Shown here: positions 1 through 7,964 of the stretch, in pieces
Numbering within the stretch: position 1 is the stretch's first letter
Layout: the number at the start of each line of letters is the position of its first letter
Origin: an uncultured Saprospiraceae bacterium
GTDB lineage: Bacteria > Bacteroidota > Bacteroidia > Chitinophagales > Saprospiraceae
DNA length: 12,595 nt
Assembly (NCBI GenBank): GCA_937967535.1
Contig: CALCMV010000053.1
Span: 1-12,595, forward strand
Direction: 5' to 3'
Made by a program: the position numbers and the translations under genes
Notes under the pieces: model-generated
Told to the model about the DNA's origin: nothing
Databases searched by the model: none
What the model saw: only the letters and a program-made list of their open reading frames with translations

Positions 1-150
1 TGTTTTTTATCAAATAACTATAAAATTTAATTAATTGAATATTTTTTACCTTAATAAAAATTAAATAACTGATAATCAATTACTTATGATTTAAACCCGA
101 ATTTCCCAGTTACCTAATTTCCAAAATGTCCAAAGTCCAATGTTAATGTA

Positions 151-260
151 TTCGCCAATTTTGAATTTTGAATAAAAAAATTATTAATTTATTAATGATT
201 ATCAAAAAAACAAAGTAAAATTTAAGTTAACTTGTTATTCATAATTCATAATTTGGTGAA
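151..260. repeat. Inverted-repeat element, family A, copy 1
   Basis: A 110-base AT-rich element bounded by imperfect inverted arms: it opens with TTCGCCAATTTTGAATTTTG and closes with the near-complement of that, ending CATAATTTGGTGAA. The middle is A/T-rich and reads ATTAATTTATTAAT and then CAAAGTAAAATTTAAGTT. A second copy with the same arms, the same middle words and the same bases just outside (AATGT before, GATAT after) lies at 4310-4431. Terminal inverted repeats plus a conserved interior without an ORF suggest a MITE-like or REP-like palindromic element. I see no clear target duplication. The remaining bases of the 364-base leader (1-150 and 261-326) hold nothing I recognise apart from a weak inverted pair, GATATGGACTAC (261-272) against GTAGTCGAATATC (304-316). 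Confidence 0.7.
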
Positions 261-326
261 GATATGGACTACTTAGAACATGTTTAAATTGATGGGGGCA
301 ATGTAGTCGAATATCATTTTTAGTGC

Positions 327-334
327 TAATTTTG
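327..334 (+). promoter_or_regulatory. Putative -7 promoter box for the oxidase gene
   Basis: TAATTTTG matches the Bacteroidota -7 consensus TAnnTTTG exactly and lies 30 bases before the ATG at 365. No TTG is seen at the expected -33 spacing, so this is a half-site match only. It would put the transcript start downstream of the GTG at 323 and so favours the ATG at 365 as the true start. Confidence 0.4.
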
Positions 335-364
335 TTAGACAAAAAGACGTTTATTTTAGATAAA

Positions 365-1696
365 ATGAGAAAAAAACAAATAAATACTCGTACTACATCA
401 TTTTTGGGAAAACCAATCGACAAAAATAAAAACTATATTATCATTGGTGCGGGAATAGCGGGTTTGCTCTGCGGTTTTTACTTGAAAAAGGCGGGTATTT
501 CGTTTCGTATAATTGAAAAAACAAATCGTGCGGGTGGTGTTCTCGGTACACAAACGAAGCCTTACGGCATCGCCGAACAAGCTGCCAACGGCTTTCTGTG
601 GACTGCGGCTTTGCAAGAGATTTGCGACGATTTGAATTTGGAAATTATCACGCCAAAAGCAGCAGCAAAAGCACGTTATTTTGTACGTCGAAAAAAGCTG
701 CGGCAGTATCCTTTTTCGGTTTGGGAAACCTTTGGGATTGTGCGTCGTATGCTCAAGCCGCATCGTGCGCCTATACATACGCTGGAAGATTTTGGACAGG
801 CATATTTTGGCGATACATTTACCCGCCAACTGCTCGAACCGGCGATGGGTGGTATCTATGCTGCACCACTTGAAGCGATGAGTTTTCCGGCAATTTTGGG
901 TGAATTGGCAAGGCATATCGAAGCCCATCCTTTTCTCCCGAAAGCATTGAGAAAATGGCGCAAAGAACGCACAAAAAACAACTCTCCAAAACCCAAAACG
1001 GCAAGCGGTACGCACAGCTTTGCAGGTGGTATGCAAACGCTAATTGATGCTTTAGCCCAACACCTGAAAGACCACATTCAATACAATACAGAAGCAACAA
1101 AAAAAGACATTCAAAACACTGAAAATCAATACATCATAACAAGCCCCGCGCATATTACGAAGTATTTTTTTGATGGCAAAATAAATAATTTGCTGGCGCA
1201 AATTCAGTACACTCCCATCATTTCTATTAGCTTATTTTTCCATAAAAAAGACCTCGCAAGATTCAAGGAAGGATTTGGTTGTCTCATCCCGCGAAATGAA
1301 GGATTGACGATACTCGGTGTGCTGTTCAATTCCTGTATTTTTGAGCAACGTGTGAGCGATGAATCTGTGATGAGCCTGACCTGTATTATGCGCGACGACT
1401 CCCCTAATCTTTCCCTCATTCATGCGGCAGATATTGATGTGAAAAATTTGGTAGTGAGCGAACTCGATGCCTTATTCGACATTCAAGGCGAATTGCTGGA
1501 TTACGCTATTTTTCGTTGGAAAGAAGGCATTCCTGTCTACTCCCCGCAATTACACGAAGTTTTATTTGAAATAGATGAAATTCTCCAAGAAAAATACCCG
1601 CACATCAATCTGTTTGGTAATTATACGGGCGCAATTTCTATTCGCCAAATGAGTGAAACTATACACAAACTTATCAACCCGACAGTTTTATTCTGA
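365..1696 (+). CDS. Protoporphyrinogen oxidase-like FAD-dependent oxidoreductase
   Basis: Predicted 443-residue flavoprotein of the amine-oxidase/protoporphyrinogen-oxidase (HemY-type PPOX) family, which oxidises protoporphyrinogen IX to protoporphyrin IX late in haem synthesis. Seen directly: the FAD-binding Rossmann motif GAGIAG at residues 28-33 followed by an acidic E51 after the second strand; the middle-domain LEPAMGGIYA region (157-166); the PPOX-like GGMQTLIDAL (221-230); RWKEGIPVY (about 384-392); and a C-terminal GNYTGAISI FAD-contact region (418-426). The length fits the family. An upstream in-frame GTG at 323 would add 14 residues, but the ATG at 365 is preferred because a -7-like box lies between the two. 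The stop overlaps the stop of the FKBP gene on the other strand by 9 bases. No other haem genes are in the window, so a different FAD-dependent desaturase or oxidase role remains possible. Confidence 0.85.
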   Translation: MRKKQINTRTTSFLGKPIDKNKNYIIIGAGIAGLLCGFYLKKAGISFRIIEKTNRAGGVLGTQTKPYGIAEQAANGFLWTAALQEICDDLNLEIITPKAAAKARYFVRRKKLRQYPFSVWETFGIVRRMLKPHRAPIHTLEDFGQAYFGDTFTRQLLEPAMGGIYAAPLEAMSFPAILGELARHIEAHPFLPKALRKWRKERTKNNSPKPKTASGTHSFAGGMQTLIDALAQHLKDHIQYNTEATKKDIQNTENQYIITSPAHITKYFFDGKINNLLAQIQYTPIISISLFFHKKDLARFKEGFGCLIPRNEGLTILGVLFNSCIFEQRVSDESVMSLTCIMRDDSPNLSLIHAADIDVKNLVVSELDALFDIQGELLDYAIFRWKEGIPVYSPQLHEVLFEIDEILQEKYPHINLFGNYTGAISIRQMSETIHKLINPTVLF

Positions 1697-2980
1697 TACC
1701 GCTTTGAGCAATTCAATATAAAACACCAACTCCGAATTTTCGGGAATATCGGGCAATGAACCCTGTGCGCCATAGCCCAATTCAGAGGGGATAAATAAGT
1801 AAGCTTTCGTCCCGACAGGCAAGAGCGCAACACCTTCGTCCCAACCTTTAATGACACGCCCGCGCCCAAGCGGAAATGGGAAAGCCTGTCCACGTTCAAA
1901 AGAATTGTCAAATCGCTTACCGTCCATCAAATGTCCGCTATAATTCACCGAGACCAAATCACCTTCCTTTGGTTTTTCGCCTGTGCCTTTTTCGACAATG
2001 TGGTACTTCAAGCCGCTTGCGGTTTCTTCCGTTTCGAGTGTTCCTGCTTTGTATTTTTTGATGATGCCGCGAGTGTCGGTGTTGATTTTATTGGCTTCGC
2101 CGTCGAGTCTTCGTTGTTCGGCATCGAGTTCGGCTTTGGTTTTGACCTCTCGTACTACGATGTCGAAAGTCGCCAAATCGCCGGCTTGGAAACCCCATTG
2201 CGGGTCGAGTTGGTAGGAAATCGAATCGGCTTCAATGAGCAAGGTAGCACTATCTCCTGCCGACATTTGGCTCAATATTTCCATGATAGGGCTTTCCTTC
2301 ACTTCGTACATATCTTCCGAAAAACGATGTTTTATTGACTCATTTTCATGGGTACTAAACATAATCAAATCGCCCTTTTTCAAATCCATATCAAAGCTAA
2401 CTCCGTCATTCGCCTTAGCAAGTTGACCGCCATTCGACCTGTGTTTTTTGAAATAGTATCCTTTGTCAGATGCTTCGTATTGAGCGATGAGTTCGGCTTT
2501 TTCTTGGGCAACTTCTTCGGCAGATTTGACATCCAAGACCGCTACATCTACGAAAACCAAATCGCCGCTTTCGTAGCCCGGCGGTAGGGGCATTTCGACA
2601 GAATCGCGCTCGCGCATAATCGTCAAACTATCGCCCTCTGCCATTTTCGTAAGCGAGCGCAGCAGCAAATTATCCTCCATCCCTTCGGGTAGTGTGAGGC
2701 TAATCGGCGCACCTTGTTCACGCGAACTCGCCAATATACTATCCTCTCGCCGAAAATATAAATGGTAATCCACACGGTCGCCGATTGTTGCTTTTTTACT
2801 TTTATTTTGGATATGATGTTTGTAAGTAAAATCGCCATCTTCGGTGACATATCCTTTGAGTGGGTCTTGTTTGCAAGAAAAAATCAGCAAAACAAAAAGC
2901 AAACTGATTAGTCCACAGTTTTTTTGTGTAAAAGTACAACAGGCACTCTTTGAGTGCCTGCATATAATATTATTTCTCAT
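1688..2980 (-). CDS. FKBP-type peptidyl-prolyl cis-trans isomerase, lipoprotein
   Basis: Predicted 430-residue lipoprotein whose C-terminal FKBP domain (about 322-428) should catalyse cis-trans isomerisation of peptidyl-proline bonds outside the cytoplasm. The N-terminus has a long n-region, a hydrophobic core LISLLFVLLIFS and a lipobox-like IFSC with the acylated cysteine at C36. The catalytic domain keeps the usual FKBP pocket residues by position: Y347, F357-D358, V376-I377, W380, Y403 and F420. Two earlier segments (about 65-153 and 190-280) follow the same order of motifs (GDxV..., then ...M..GDS..., then ...GDL.xFDV...) and look like degenerate FKBP-fold repeats without the pocket tryptophan. 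A charged linker of about 280-320 precedes the last domain. The start ATG is the only good one upstream of the signal peptide, but its n-region is encoded partly by a perfect hairpin (2940-2960). The gene converges on the upstream oxidase with overlapping stops, so neither can have a separate terminator between them. Confidence 0.93.
   Translation of the reverse strand: MRNNIICRHSKSACCTFTQKNCGLISLLFVLLIFSCKQDPLKGYVTEDGDFTYKHHIQNKSKKATIGDRVDYHLYFRREDSILASSREQGAPISLTLPEGMEDNLLLRSLTKMAEGDSLTIMRERDSVEMPLPPGYESGDLVFVDVAVLDVKSAEEVAQEKAELIAQYEASDKGYYFKKHRSNGGQLAKANDGVSFDMDLKKGDLIMFSTHENESIKHRFSEDMYEVKESPIMEILSQMSAGDSATLLIEADSISYQLDPQWGFQAGDLATFDIVVREVKTKAELDAEQRRLDGEANKINTDTRGIIKKYKAGTLETEETASGLKYHIVEKGTGEKPKEGDLVSVNYSGHLMDGKRFDNSFERGQAFPFPLGRGRVIKGWDEGVALLPVGTKAYLFIPSELGYGAQGSLPDIPENSELVFYIELLKAVSE
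2940..2960. repeat. Perfect hairpin inside the FKBP signal-peptide coding region
   Basis: CAGGCACTC and GAGTGCCTG form a perfect 9-bp stem around a TTT loop. In the FKBP frame it encodes residues of the n-region (around HSKSACC). It lies 20-40 bases inside the start codon, where a hairpin in the mRNA could affect initiation. No T-run follows directly on either strand, so it is not a standard terminator. Confidence 0.6.
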
Positions 2981-3121
2981 AAATGATAATGGTATTCATA
3001 AATAAAAAAACATAAGGCGAGTCCCTTCCCTTTCCAAAACAAAGGAATAGAAAACACATAACCTTTTCTTATTTATGAACATCTTAATAATTATAAAATA
3101 ATCTAATTCAGGCATTATAAA

Positions 3122-3196
3122 GTCTCTCGTCTCAAATCTCTTGTCTCTCGTCTCTCCTCTCTCTCCTCTCTCCTCTCAAATCTCTCCTCTCTCCCC
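3122..3196. repeat. Polypyrimidine (CT) low-complexity tract
   Basis: About 75 bases that are almost entirely C and T on the + strand, made from words such as GTCTCTCGTCTC, CTCTCCTCT and CTCAAATCTC, each present more than once. Positions 3151-3171 form a perfect 21-base mirror repeat. The tract begins at the last base of the DHH gene's stop codon and runs downstream of it, so the transcript would carry a GA-rich 3' tail. Homopurine-homopyrimidine mirror repeats can form triplex (H-DNA) structures. A role as terminator, RNA-stability element or replication-slippage product is inference. Confidence 0.75.
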
Positions 3197-4212
3197 TAAT
3201 AATCCGGTTCTGCCGTCAATTCGTCTTTATACGTTTCAAATATTTCTTTTAATTTTTTGATGGTATTGCCGATAGTATCGTGACTCACGCCGCCGGAAGC
3301 ATTGCGATGCCCGCCGCCGTCGAAGTATTTTTGGCAGATTTCCTGCACCGAAAATGCGCCCTTTGAACGGAAAGACATCTTAACACAAGTCTCGCGTTCA
3401 CACATCAAAATCGCCATACGCATATTCTTCATTTTGAGGATATAATTGACGATGCCCTCCGTATCACCGCGTTTGATTCGGAAACGCCGATGGTCTTTCA
3501 TATCCAAGACGATAATGCCTGTATTATAATTATTGTACAAACGCATCGCCTCTGTAATGGAATAGCCCAACAAGCGCAACTGCTTCTCATTCTGTCCGTT
3601 AAATATTTTATTTTGTACGAATGTACCATCAATGCCACTCTCATAAATATCCGCAACGGTACGATACAAAGTCGGCGAAGTCGAATAACTAAAAGAGCCT
3701 GTATCCGTCAAAATTCCGGTATAAAGACATTCGCCGATTACTTTATCCACCAATTTTTCATCATCCATCATACGGATAAAATGGTACAACATTTCGCAGG
3801 TCGAACTCGCCTTTGGGTCGGAATAAAAGAACTCTGCAAACTCATCGGGATTGAGGTGGTGGTCAATCATCACCTTGGGGGTATCTTGCGCTGCAATGAC
3901 CTCGCCTATCCTATCTATCCGTGCCAGAGAATTGAAATCCAAGCAGAAAATTATATCTGCTTCTTCACATACCTTTTGTGTTTTATCAGGATAATCATCA
4001 TCCACGATAGTATAGTCAATACCCGGCAAATAATCGAACAGCAAAGGAAAACGCGACGGAAAAATCACCGTAGCATCATGCCCCTTGCGCGACAGGTAGT
4101 GAAAAAGTCCTAAAGATGAACCAATCGCATCACCGTCGGGATTGCGATGCGAAACGATTGCTACTTTTTTAGGCGTTTGCAATATCTCTTTTAATGCTTC
4201 TATATTTTTCAT
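3196..4212 (-). CDS. DHH/DHHA1 phosphoesterase, NrnA-like oligoribonuclease / pAp phosphatase
   Basis: Predicted 338-residue cytoplasmic phosphoesterase of the DHH superfamily. Relatives of the NrnA type degrade very short RNA oligonucleotides and dephosphorylate 3'-phosphoadenosine 5'-phosphate using Mn2+. The motifs appear in order: SHRNPDGDAIGS (H22, D26, D28), the second metal-site aspartate D92 in FCLDFNS, the namesake DHH at 117-119, D170 in TGILTDTGSFSYS, and the C-terminal DHHA1 signature GGGHRNASGG (299-308). All expected metal ligands are present and the length is normal. The start is the ATG at 4212, whose first residues MKNIEALKEIL fit the family. No matching -7 box was found upstream. 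Its stop is directly followed by the polypyrimidine tract. Cyclic-dinucleotide phosphodiesterase activity is an alternative, but no extra PAS, GGDEF or membrane domain is present, which argues for the stand-alone NrnA type. Confidence 0.93.
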   Translation of the reverse strand: MKNIEALKEILQTPKKVAIVSHRNPDGDAIGSSLGLFHYLSRKGHDATVIFPSRFPLLFDYLPGIDYTIVDDDYPDKTQKVCEEADIIFCLDFNSLARIDRIGEVIAAQDTPKVMIDHHLNPDEFAEFFYSDPKASSTCEMLYHFIRMMDDEKLVDKVIGECLYTGILTDTGSFSYSTSPTLYRTVADIYESGIDGTFVQNKIFNGQNEKQLRLLGYSITEAMRLYNNYNTGIIVLDMKDHRRFRIKRGDTEGIVNYILKMKNMRMAILMCERETCVKMSFRSKGAFSVQEICQKYFDGGGHRNASGGVSHDTIGNTIKKLKEIFETYKDELTAEPDY

Positions 4213-4309
4213 TGTTGTGATTGTTTCTTGGTGCTTTTAATTAGAGTATAATGTGGAAGTATAAGTTTATCCCGTACAGTTGTCGGGAAAGTTTAAGTTT
4301 AATAATGTG

Positions 4310-4431
4310 TTCGCCAATTATGAATTTTGAATGAAAAAATGTTTAATTTATTAATTAATAATTATCAGTAAAAAACAAAGTGAAATTTAAATTTATTTGT
4401 CATTCAAAATTTATAATTCAAAATTTGCGAA
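4310..4431. repeat. Inverted-repeat element, family A, copy 2
   Basis: A 122-base element starting TTCGCCAATTATGAATTTTG and ending AATTCAAAATTTGCGAA, the arms being inverted copies of each other. Interior words (TTAATTTATTAAT, AATTATCA, AACAAAGTGAAATTTAA) match copy 1 at 151-260 in the same order, with small insertions. Copy 1 precedes the oxidase gene and copy 2 lies between the divergently oriented DHH and ndk genes, so both sit upstream of genes rather than at stops, unlike the other families here. Confidence 0.7.
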
Positions 4432-4776
4432 GATATTGTCGAATCATGTATTTTTTATCATATTTTATAAATATTATTTTAATGAAAAAAACAAGTAAAA
4501 TACATATTTAATTTAAACTTAAATATAATTATCTCTTCAAAATCTAAATTAAGTCTGCCAAATCGTTTTGCAAAAAGACCACAGACCGGGCTTGTTTATT
4601 TTTGCCATTGTTCTCAAAAATTACCGCCAATAGCAAGTAAATTGTGAAGTCATGCGCTAATTGCAAATGTACGGGATTTATTGCGGTGTTGAAAGCCGCA
4701 ATATCATTAAATTCAACTTGAAGGCGAATTGTTTAAAATTTAACGCAAAGATGCTCGCAGAATTGGATAGAATCCT

Positions 4777-4784
4777 TACTTTTG
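4777..4784 (+). promoter_or_regulatory. Putative -7 promoter box for ndk
   Basis: TACTTTTG followed by C matches the Bacteroidota -7 consensus TAnnTTTG. It would give ndk a leader of roughly 110-120 bases. A TTG at 4763-4765 is too close to serve as a normal -33 element. Only the -7 half is supported. Confidence 0.45.
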
Positions 4785-4805
4785 CGCGAATTTTTGTAAA
4801 TCCGT

Positions 4806-4897
4806 CCGAATCGGTAGTCTGTCAAAACTTATAAAATTTTGAACAACTCATAGCTTGGCTTGCTCAAAACTATGGACTATCGGCTACGGACTATTGA
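4806..4897 (+). promoter_or_regulatory. Possible structured leader of ndk
   Basis: The leader can be drawn as a three-way junction: CGGTAGTC (4812-4819) with GACTATCG (4875-4882, one wobble), CAAAA (4823-4827) with TTTTG (4837-4841), and CATAG (4849-4853) with CTATG (4870-4874). It ends with an imperfect 14-base tandem repeat, CTATGGACTATCGG then CTACGGACTATTGA (4870-4897), finishing 9 bases before the start codon. No known riboswitch class is recognised and the fold is drawn by eye. Confidence 0.25.
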
Positions 4898-4906
4898 CTA
4901 AATAAT

Positions 4907-5326
4907 ATGGCTGGTAACAGAACATTGACCATGATTAAACCCGGTGCCGTCAAGAACGGTCACGCCGGTGCTATCCTTGCACACATTAATAAGGGTGGCT
5001 TCCGCATTGTTGCGATGAAAATGACTCAATTGACCGTAGCGAAGGCGAAGGAATTTTATGCGGTGCATAGTGAGCGTCCGTTTTATGGCGAGTTGGTAGA
5101 ATTTATGTCTTCAGGACCTATCGTAGCGGCAGTTTTGGAAAAAGATAATGCGGTAGAAGATTTCCGCAAATTGATTGGCGCGACCAATCCGGCAGAAGCC
5201 GAAGCAGGTACTATTCGCGCATTGTATGCCACAAGTATCGGCGAAAATGCCGTTCACGGCTCTGATTCGGACGAAAATGCAGCCATCGAAGGCTCATTCC
5301 ATTTTGGCGGAACAGAGATGTTTTGA
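4907..5326 (+). CDS. ndk: Nucleoside diphosphate kinase
   Basis: Predicted 139-residue cytoplasmic kinase that moves the gamma phosphate from ATP to other nucleoside diphosphates through a phosphohistidine, keeping NTP and dNTP pools balanced. The protein is a full-length single domain: TLTMIKPGAV with the conserved K11, the substrate-loop region FYAVHSERPFYGELV (about 50-64), and the active-site signature NAVHGSDSDENA with the phosphorylated histidine at H117. The ATG at 4907 gives the usual start with no extension. A -7-like box and a possible structured leader lie upstream. The stop codon TGA (5324-5326) overlaps the left arm of an inverted repeat that also abuts the end of the converging methyltransferase gene. 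Confidence 0.97.
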   Translation: MAGNRTLTMIKPGAVKNGHAGAILAHINKGGFRIVAMKMTQLTVAKAKEFYAVHSERPFYGELVEFMSSGPIVAAVLEKDNAVEDFRKLIGATNPAEAEAGTIRALYATSIGENAVHGSDSDENAAIEGSFHFGGTEMF

Positions 5327-5430
5327 TTTCGTGATTTTTGATTTTTGATTTTTGATTGCATTTTACTTCGTAAAATACTATGACTTTTGCGTTGTGCAAT
5401 CAAAAATCAAAAATCTAAAATCAAAAAATC
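5325..5430. repeat. Inverted-repeat element, family B, copy 1 (between converging genes)
   Basis: Two 36-base arms (5325-5360 and 5395-5430) are nearly perfect reverse complements, built from tandem ATTTTTG words and ending GATTGCA / TGCAATC. Between them is a small hairpin, TTTTAC-TTC-GTAAAA (5361-5375). The left arm begins inside the ndk stop codon and the right arm ends 6 bases before the stop of the minus-strand methyltransferase. Position and symmetry fit a bidirectional terminator, but the same design occurs between two co-directional genes at 10358-10478, so it is a dispersed element. Confidence 0.8.
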
Positions 5431-5436
5431 GTTCAA

Positions 5437-6168
5437 TCATTTTAAAAAGAAAAAGTTTTGTGTGCTGTGTTTTTCGGGAGAATAGTTTTGTATTTGTCCC
5501 TCGTGGTATACGAAAATTTTATAGCTGAGTTCGCGCATGAGGGTGAAGCAGCGTTGGCGGTTGTCATTGTCCCACAATTCGGCATAGATGACGGGTTGGT
5601 CGCGAACAATAAGCTCGCGCCCGCCTTCGAGGACGAAATATTCAAAATTTTCTACATCAATTTTAATTCCTGAAATTGCAGTCTCGCCTTGCAGTACATC
5701 CAAATCATCCAGTCTATAAATCGCTGATTTGTAGCGTTTTCCTTCGTTAAATTCGGTCAAATCTTCGTGAACAACATGGCTCAAGCCCTGCATTTTTACG
5801 TTTTTGACTTTAGGCAATACCATTTCAATTTCACCGTTTTCATTGCCGAGTGCATAGGGGTACAAATACGTATTGCTGCAATCATAACGCTCGGTTATTT
5901 TTTTGAGTGTAATGAAATTCACCGGAATCGGTTCGAAGGAATGGACTTTGCCTTTAGGCACTTTTTGAGACATCAAAACCGTTGTAATACCGATATTGCT
6001 GCCTATGTCGAGTACATGGTCATCTTCGTCGAGCATATCCAAAAATTGAAAAAAATCACTTTCTTTTTTATCCCATTTAAAAGTACGTATTTTGAAAATA
6101 GCAAATATATACAAGTACTGCTCGAAACCAAGTACCAAGTGCAATATCCGTTTGATTAAACTCTTCAT
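5437..6168 (-). CDS. FkbM family SAM-dependent methyltransferase
   Basis: Predicted 243-residue class I methyltransferase of the FkbM family, which methylates hydroxyls on sugars or other small molecules. Motif I is VLDIGSNIG (D54, G56, N58, G60), the acidic residue closing strand 2 is E79 in SFEP, and the family's central signature appears as IKIDVENFEYFVLEGG (168-183). The usual form has DVEG, so the asparagine at 174 is a small deviation. An upstream TTG at 6201 would add 11 residues, but the ATG at 6168 is better because a strong promoter match ends just before it. The substrate is unknown. The divergent flippase next door suggests a surface polysaccharide or glycolipid. Its stop lies 6 bases from the family B repeat. 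Confidence 0.88.
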   Translation of the reverse strand: MKSLIKRILHLVLGFEQYLYIFAIFKIRTFKWDKKESDFFQFLDMLDEDDHVLDIGSNIGITTVLMSQKVPKGKVHSFEPIPVNFITLKKITERYDCSNTYLYPYALGNENGEIEMVLPKVKNVKMQGLSHVVHEDLTEFNEGKRYKSAIYRLDDLDVLQGETAISGIKIDVENFEYFVLEGGRELIVRDQPVIYAELWDNDNRQRCFTLMRELSYKIFVYHEGQIQNYSPEKHSTQNFFFLK

Positions 6169-6173
6169 TGATG

Positions 6174-6202
6174 CAAATGTAGGGGAAATTCTAAAAACCA
6201 AA
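6174..6202 (-). promoter_or_regulatory. Putative promoter of the FkbM methyltransferase gene
   Basis: Read on the minus strand, TTTG (6202-6199) is followed after 17 bases by TACATTTG (6181-6174), a full match to the Bacteroidota -33/-7 pair. The -7 box ends only 5 bases before the ATG at 6168, which predicts a leaderless or near-leaderless transcript. This is the best promoter match in the window. Confidence 0.5.
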
Positions 6203-6221
6203 TTCCAAATTCCAAAATATT

Positions 6222-6271
6222 AAAATCAATCGGTCATTCCAAACCCCGATTTGGAATGACGGGTTGATTTT
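6222..6271. repeat. 22-bp hairpin with T-run between divergent genes (family C)
   Basis: Positions 6222-6243 and 6250-6271 pair over 22 positions with one G-T wobble and one mismatch around a CCCCGA loop; the stem includes GTCATTCCAAA / TTTGGAATGAC. A long T-run follows on the + strand (to 6282). It looks like a + strand terminator, yet no + strand gene ends here. It lies between the divergent starts of the methyltransferase and flippase genes. Looser outer arms of the same word continue on both sides (CCAAATTCCAAATTCC at 6198-6213, GGAATTTG repeats at 6301-6322), so it may be a dispersed palindrome or an operator. Confidence 0.6.
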
Positions 6272-6351
6272 TGTTTTTTTTTATTTCGTACCTTGCGCTT
6301 GGAATTTGTTATTTGTTATTTGGTGCTTCGGATTTGGTACTTGCGTTAGCC

Positions 6352-7788
6352 ATGAAGGAAAAATTTTTCGGAAATCTATTATTTTTGCTCTTCGTCAACT
6401 TGCTCGTCAAGCCGTTTTATATATTTGGTATTGACCGCACAGTGCAGGTGACGGTGGGCGACGAGGTCTACGGATTATATTTTGCTTTGTACAATGTGTC
6501 AGTCTTATTTTATATTCTCCTCGACTTGGGCATGACCAATTACAACAACCGAACTATCGCGCAAGATACTTCTCTTTTACGCGAGTATGTTCCGAATTTT
6601 TTATTGGTCAAATGTGTATTATCCATTGCATATTTAGTCCTCGTTTTTATCCTTGCAACGGCTTGGCAATACAATCAAATTCAACTAAATTTACTTTTGC
6701 CACTCGCTCTTAATCAGATACTTATCTCACTTATCTTCTACTTTAGGTCGAATATCTCGGCTTTGCATTATTTCAAAATTGATGGCTTGCTATCCGTGCT
6801 TGACCGCGTATTGGTGATTGTGCTTTGTGGCATACTGCTTTGGGGTGGAGTGGTGCGTGTTTTTCGGATTGAATATTTTATTTATGCACAAACATTTGCT
6901 TATGCAGTAGCGGCTTTGGTCAGTTTTGTGGTGGTGGCGCGGTATGCTGCTTTTCGCAATTTCAAGGTAAGATGGGCAACGATGCGACATATCATTCGGG
7001 AGAGTTTGCCTTTTGCTTTGTTGGTCTTGTTGATGACCATTTATAATCGTGTAGATAGCATCATGCTGGAACGCCTCCTGCCCGAAGGTGCGACCCACGC
7101 GGGTATATATGCAAAAGCATTTCGCCTCTTGGATGCGGTAAATGTTTTTGGTTTATTATTCGCAGGATTGTTGATGCCGATTTTTGCGCGGATGTTCAAA
7201 GAAGGGCAAGCAGTAGAAGCATTGAGCCGATTGAGTTTAGGCTTGATTTCGGTGATGTCGATAACGGTAGGTGTCTGTTGTTATTTTTTCCAAACAGAAT
7301 TAATGACTTTTATTTACGGAGATAATACAGCATATACTTCGACGGTGTTTGGCTACTTGATGTTTAGTTTTATGTTCATCGCTTGTGTATATATATATGG
7401 TACACTGATGATTGCCGATGCTCGATTGCGACCTTTAAACGTGATTGCCGCAAGTGGTTTGGTATTGAATATTATTCTGAATTTTATCTTAATTCCACGC
7501 TATCAAGCTATTGGCGCAACTATCGCAACGCTCCTCACCCAATTCATCGTAGCAGCAGGACATATCATTGTCGCAAAACAAGCATTTAAATTAACTTTTC
7601 CCAACATATTCCTCATTCGCTTATTCTTATTTTTTATAATTTTAATTATTTTAAATATTTTACTAAAACAAATTACAGATTATTGGATGATTAACTTTGG
7701 AATCATACTCGCCTCGTCGCTTGCTGCTGCCTTTTTAATTCGATTATTAAGATTGAAGGAATTGATGGATTTATTGAAACCTTCGTGA
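6352..7788 (+). CDS. Wzx-type polysaccharide / lipid-linked oligosaccharide flippase
   Basis: Predicted 478-residue inner-membrane protein of the MOP superfamily (polysaccharide biosynthesis protein), expected to flip lipid-linked sugars from the inner to the outer face. Almost the whole chain is hydrophobic in a pattern of roughly 12-14 membrane helices. The first part, KPFYIFGIDRTVQVTVGDEVYGLYFAL, is the charged first loop typical of Bacteroidota members, followed by LLDLGMTNYNNRTIAQ. The central SLPFALLVLLMTIYNRVDSIML segment and a second half repeating the fold are also seen. An upstream TTG at 6271 would add 27 residues but falls in the T-run of a hairpin; the ATG at 6352 is chosen. It diverges from the methyltransferase. 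The last codons (CCTTCGTGA) resemble the CTTCGTG word of the repeat that follows at once, so the stop may derive from that repeat. Confidence 0.9.
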   Translation: MKEKFFGNLLFLLFVNLLVKPFYIFGIDRTVQVTVGDEVYGLYFALYNVSVLFYILLDLGMTNYNNRTIAQDTSLLREYVPNFLLVKCVLSIAYLVLVFILATAWQYNQIQLNLLLPLALNQILISLIFYFRSNISALHYFKIDGLLSVLDRVLVIVLCGILLWGGVVRVFRIEYFIYAQTFAYAVAALVSFVVVARYAAFRNFKVRWATMRHIIRESLPFALLVLLMTIYNRVDSIMLERLLPEGATHAGIYAKAFRLLDAVNVFGLLFAGLLMPIFARMFKEGQAVEALSRLSLGLISVMSITVGVCCYFFQTELMTFIYGDNTAYTSTVFGYLMFSFMFIACVYIYGTLMIADARLRPLNVIAASGLVLNIILNFILIPRYQAIGATIATLLTQFIVAAGHIIVAKQAFKLTFPNIFLIRLFLFFIILIILNILLKQITDYWMINFGIILASSLAAAFLIRLLRLKELMDLLKPS

Positions 7789-7791
7789 AAT

Positions 7792-7867
7792 AAACTATTT
7801 ATTTTTGCCACAAAGACACGAAGGCACAAAGACAAAAACTTAGTGACTTTGTGACTTCGTGGCAAGG
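7792..7867. repeat. Family D repeat, unit 1 (upstream of GxxExxY gene)
   Basis: A 76-base unit: AAACTATTTATTTTTGCCAC, then AAAGACACGAAGGCACAAAG, a short AT spacer, and the inverse words CTTTGTGACTTCGTGGC. The arms are imperfect inverted repeats. It is followed head to tail by unit 2. It starts 3 bases after the flippase stop. Confidence 0.85.
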
Positions 7868-7936
7868 AAACTATTTATTTTTGCCACAAAGACACGAAGG
7901 CACAAAGACAAAAACTTAGTGACTTCGTGACAAAAA
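7868..7936. repeat. Family D repeat, unit 2
   Basis: Near-identical to unit 1 over its first 50-odd bases (AAACTATTTATTTTTGCCAC onward), but 8 bases are missing from the right arm, which reads GTGACTTCGTGAC. It ends about 28 bases before the GxxExxY start codon. Tandem duplication of the element is the simple explanation. Confidence 0.85.
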
Positions 7937-7964
7937 CATTATTCTATAAAACTAATATTAAATC

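Larger units (their letters stand above)
4213..4906. other. 694-base spacer with several structured segments
   Basis: No convincing protein gene lies here. It holds a hairpin-like CCCGTACAGTTGTCGGG (4271-4287), family A repeat copy 2 (4310-4431), then very AT-rich DNA to about 4545. From about 4550 to 4800 the composition becomes ordinary. This island contains an 8-bp hairpin (TATTGCGG 4679-4686 with CCGCAATA 4696-4703), a TACATTTG box on the minus strand (4664-4671) and a 19-codon minus-strand reading frame (4549-4608, starting MAKINKPGLW). It ends in the ndk leader with its own promoter box. Whether the island encodes a small RNA or peptide cannot be told from sequence alone. Confidence 0.5.
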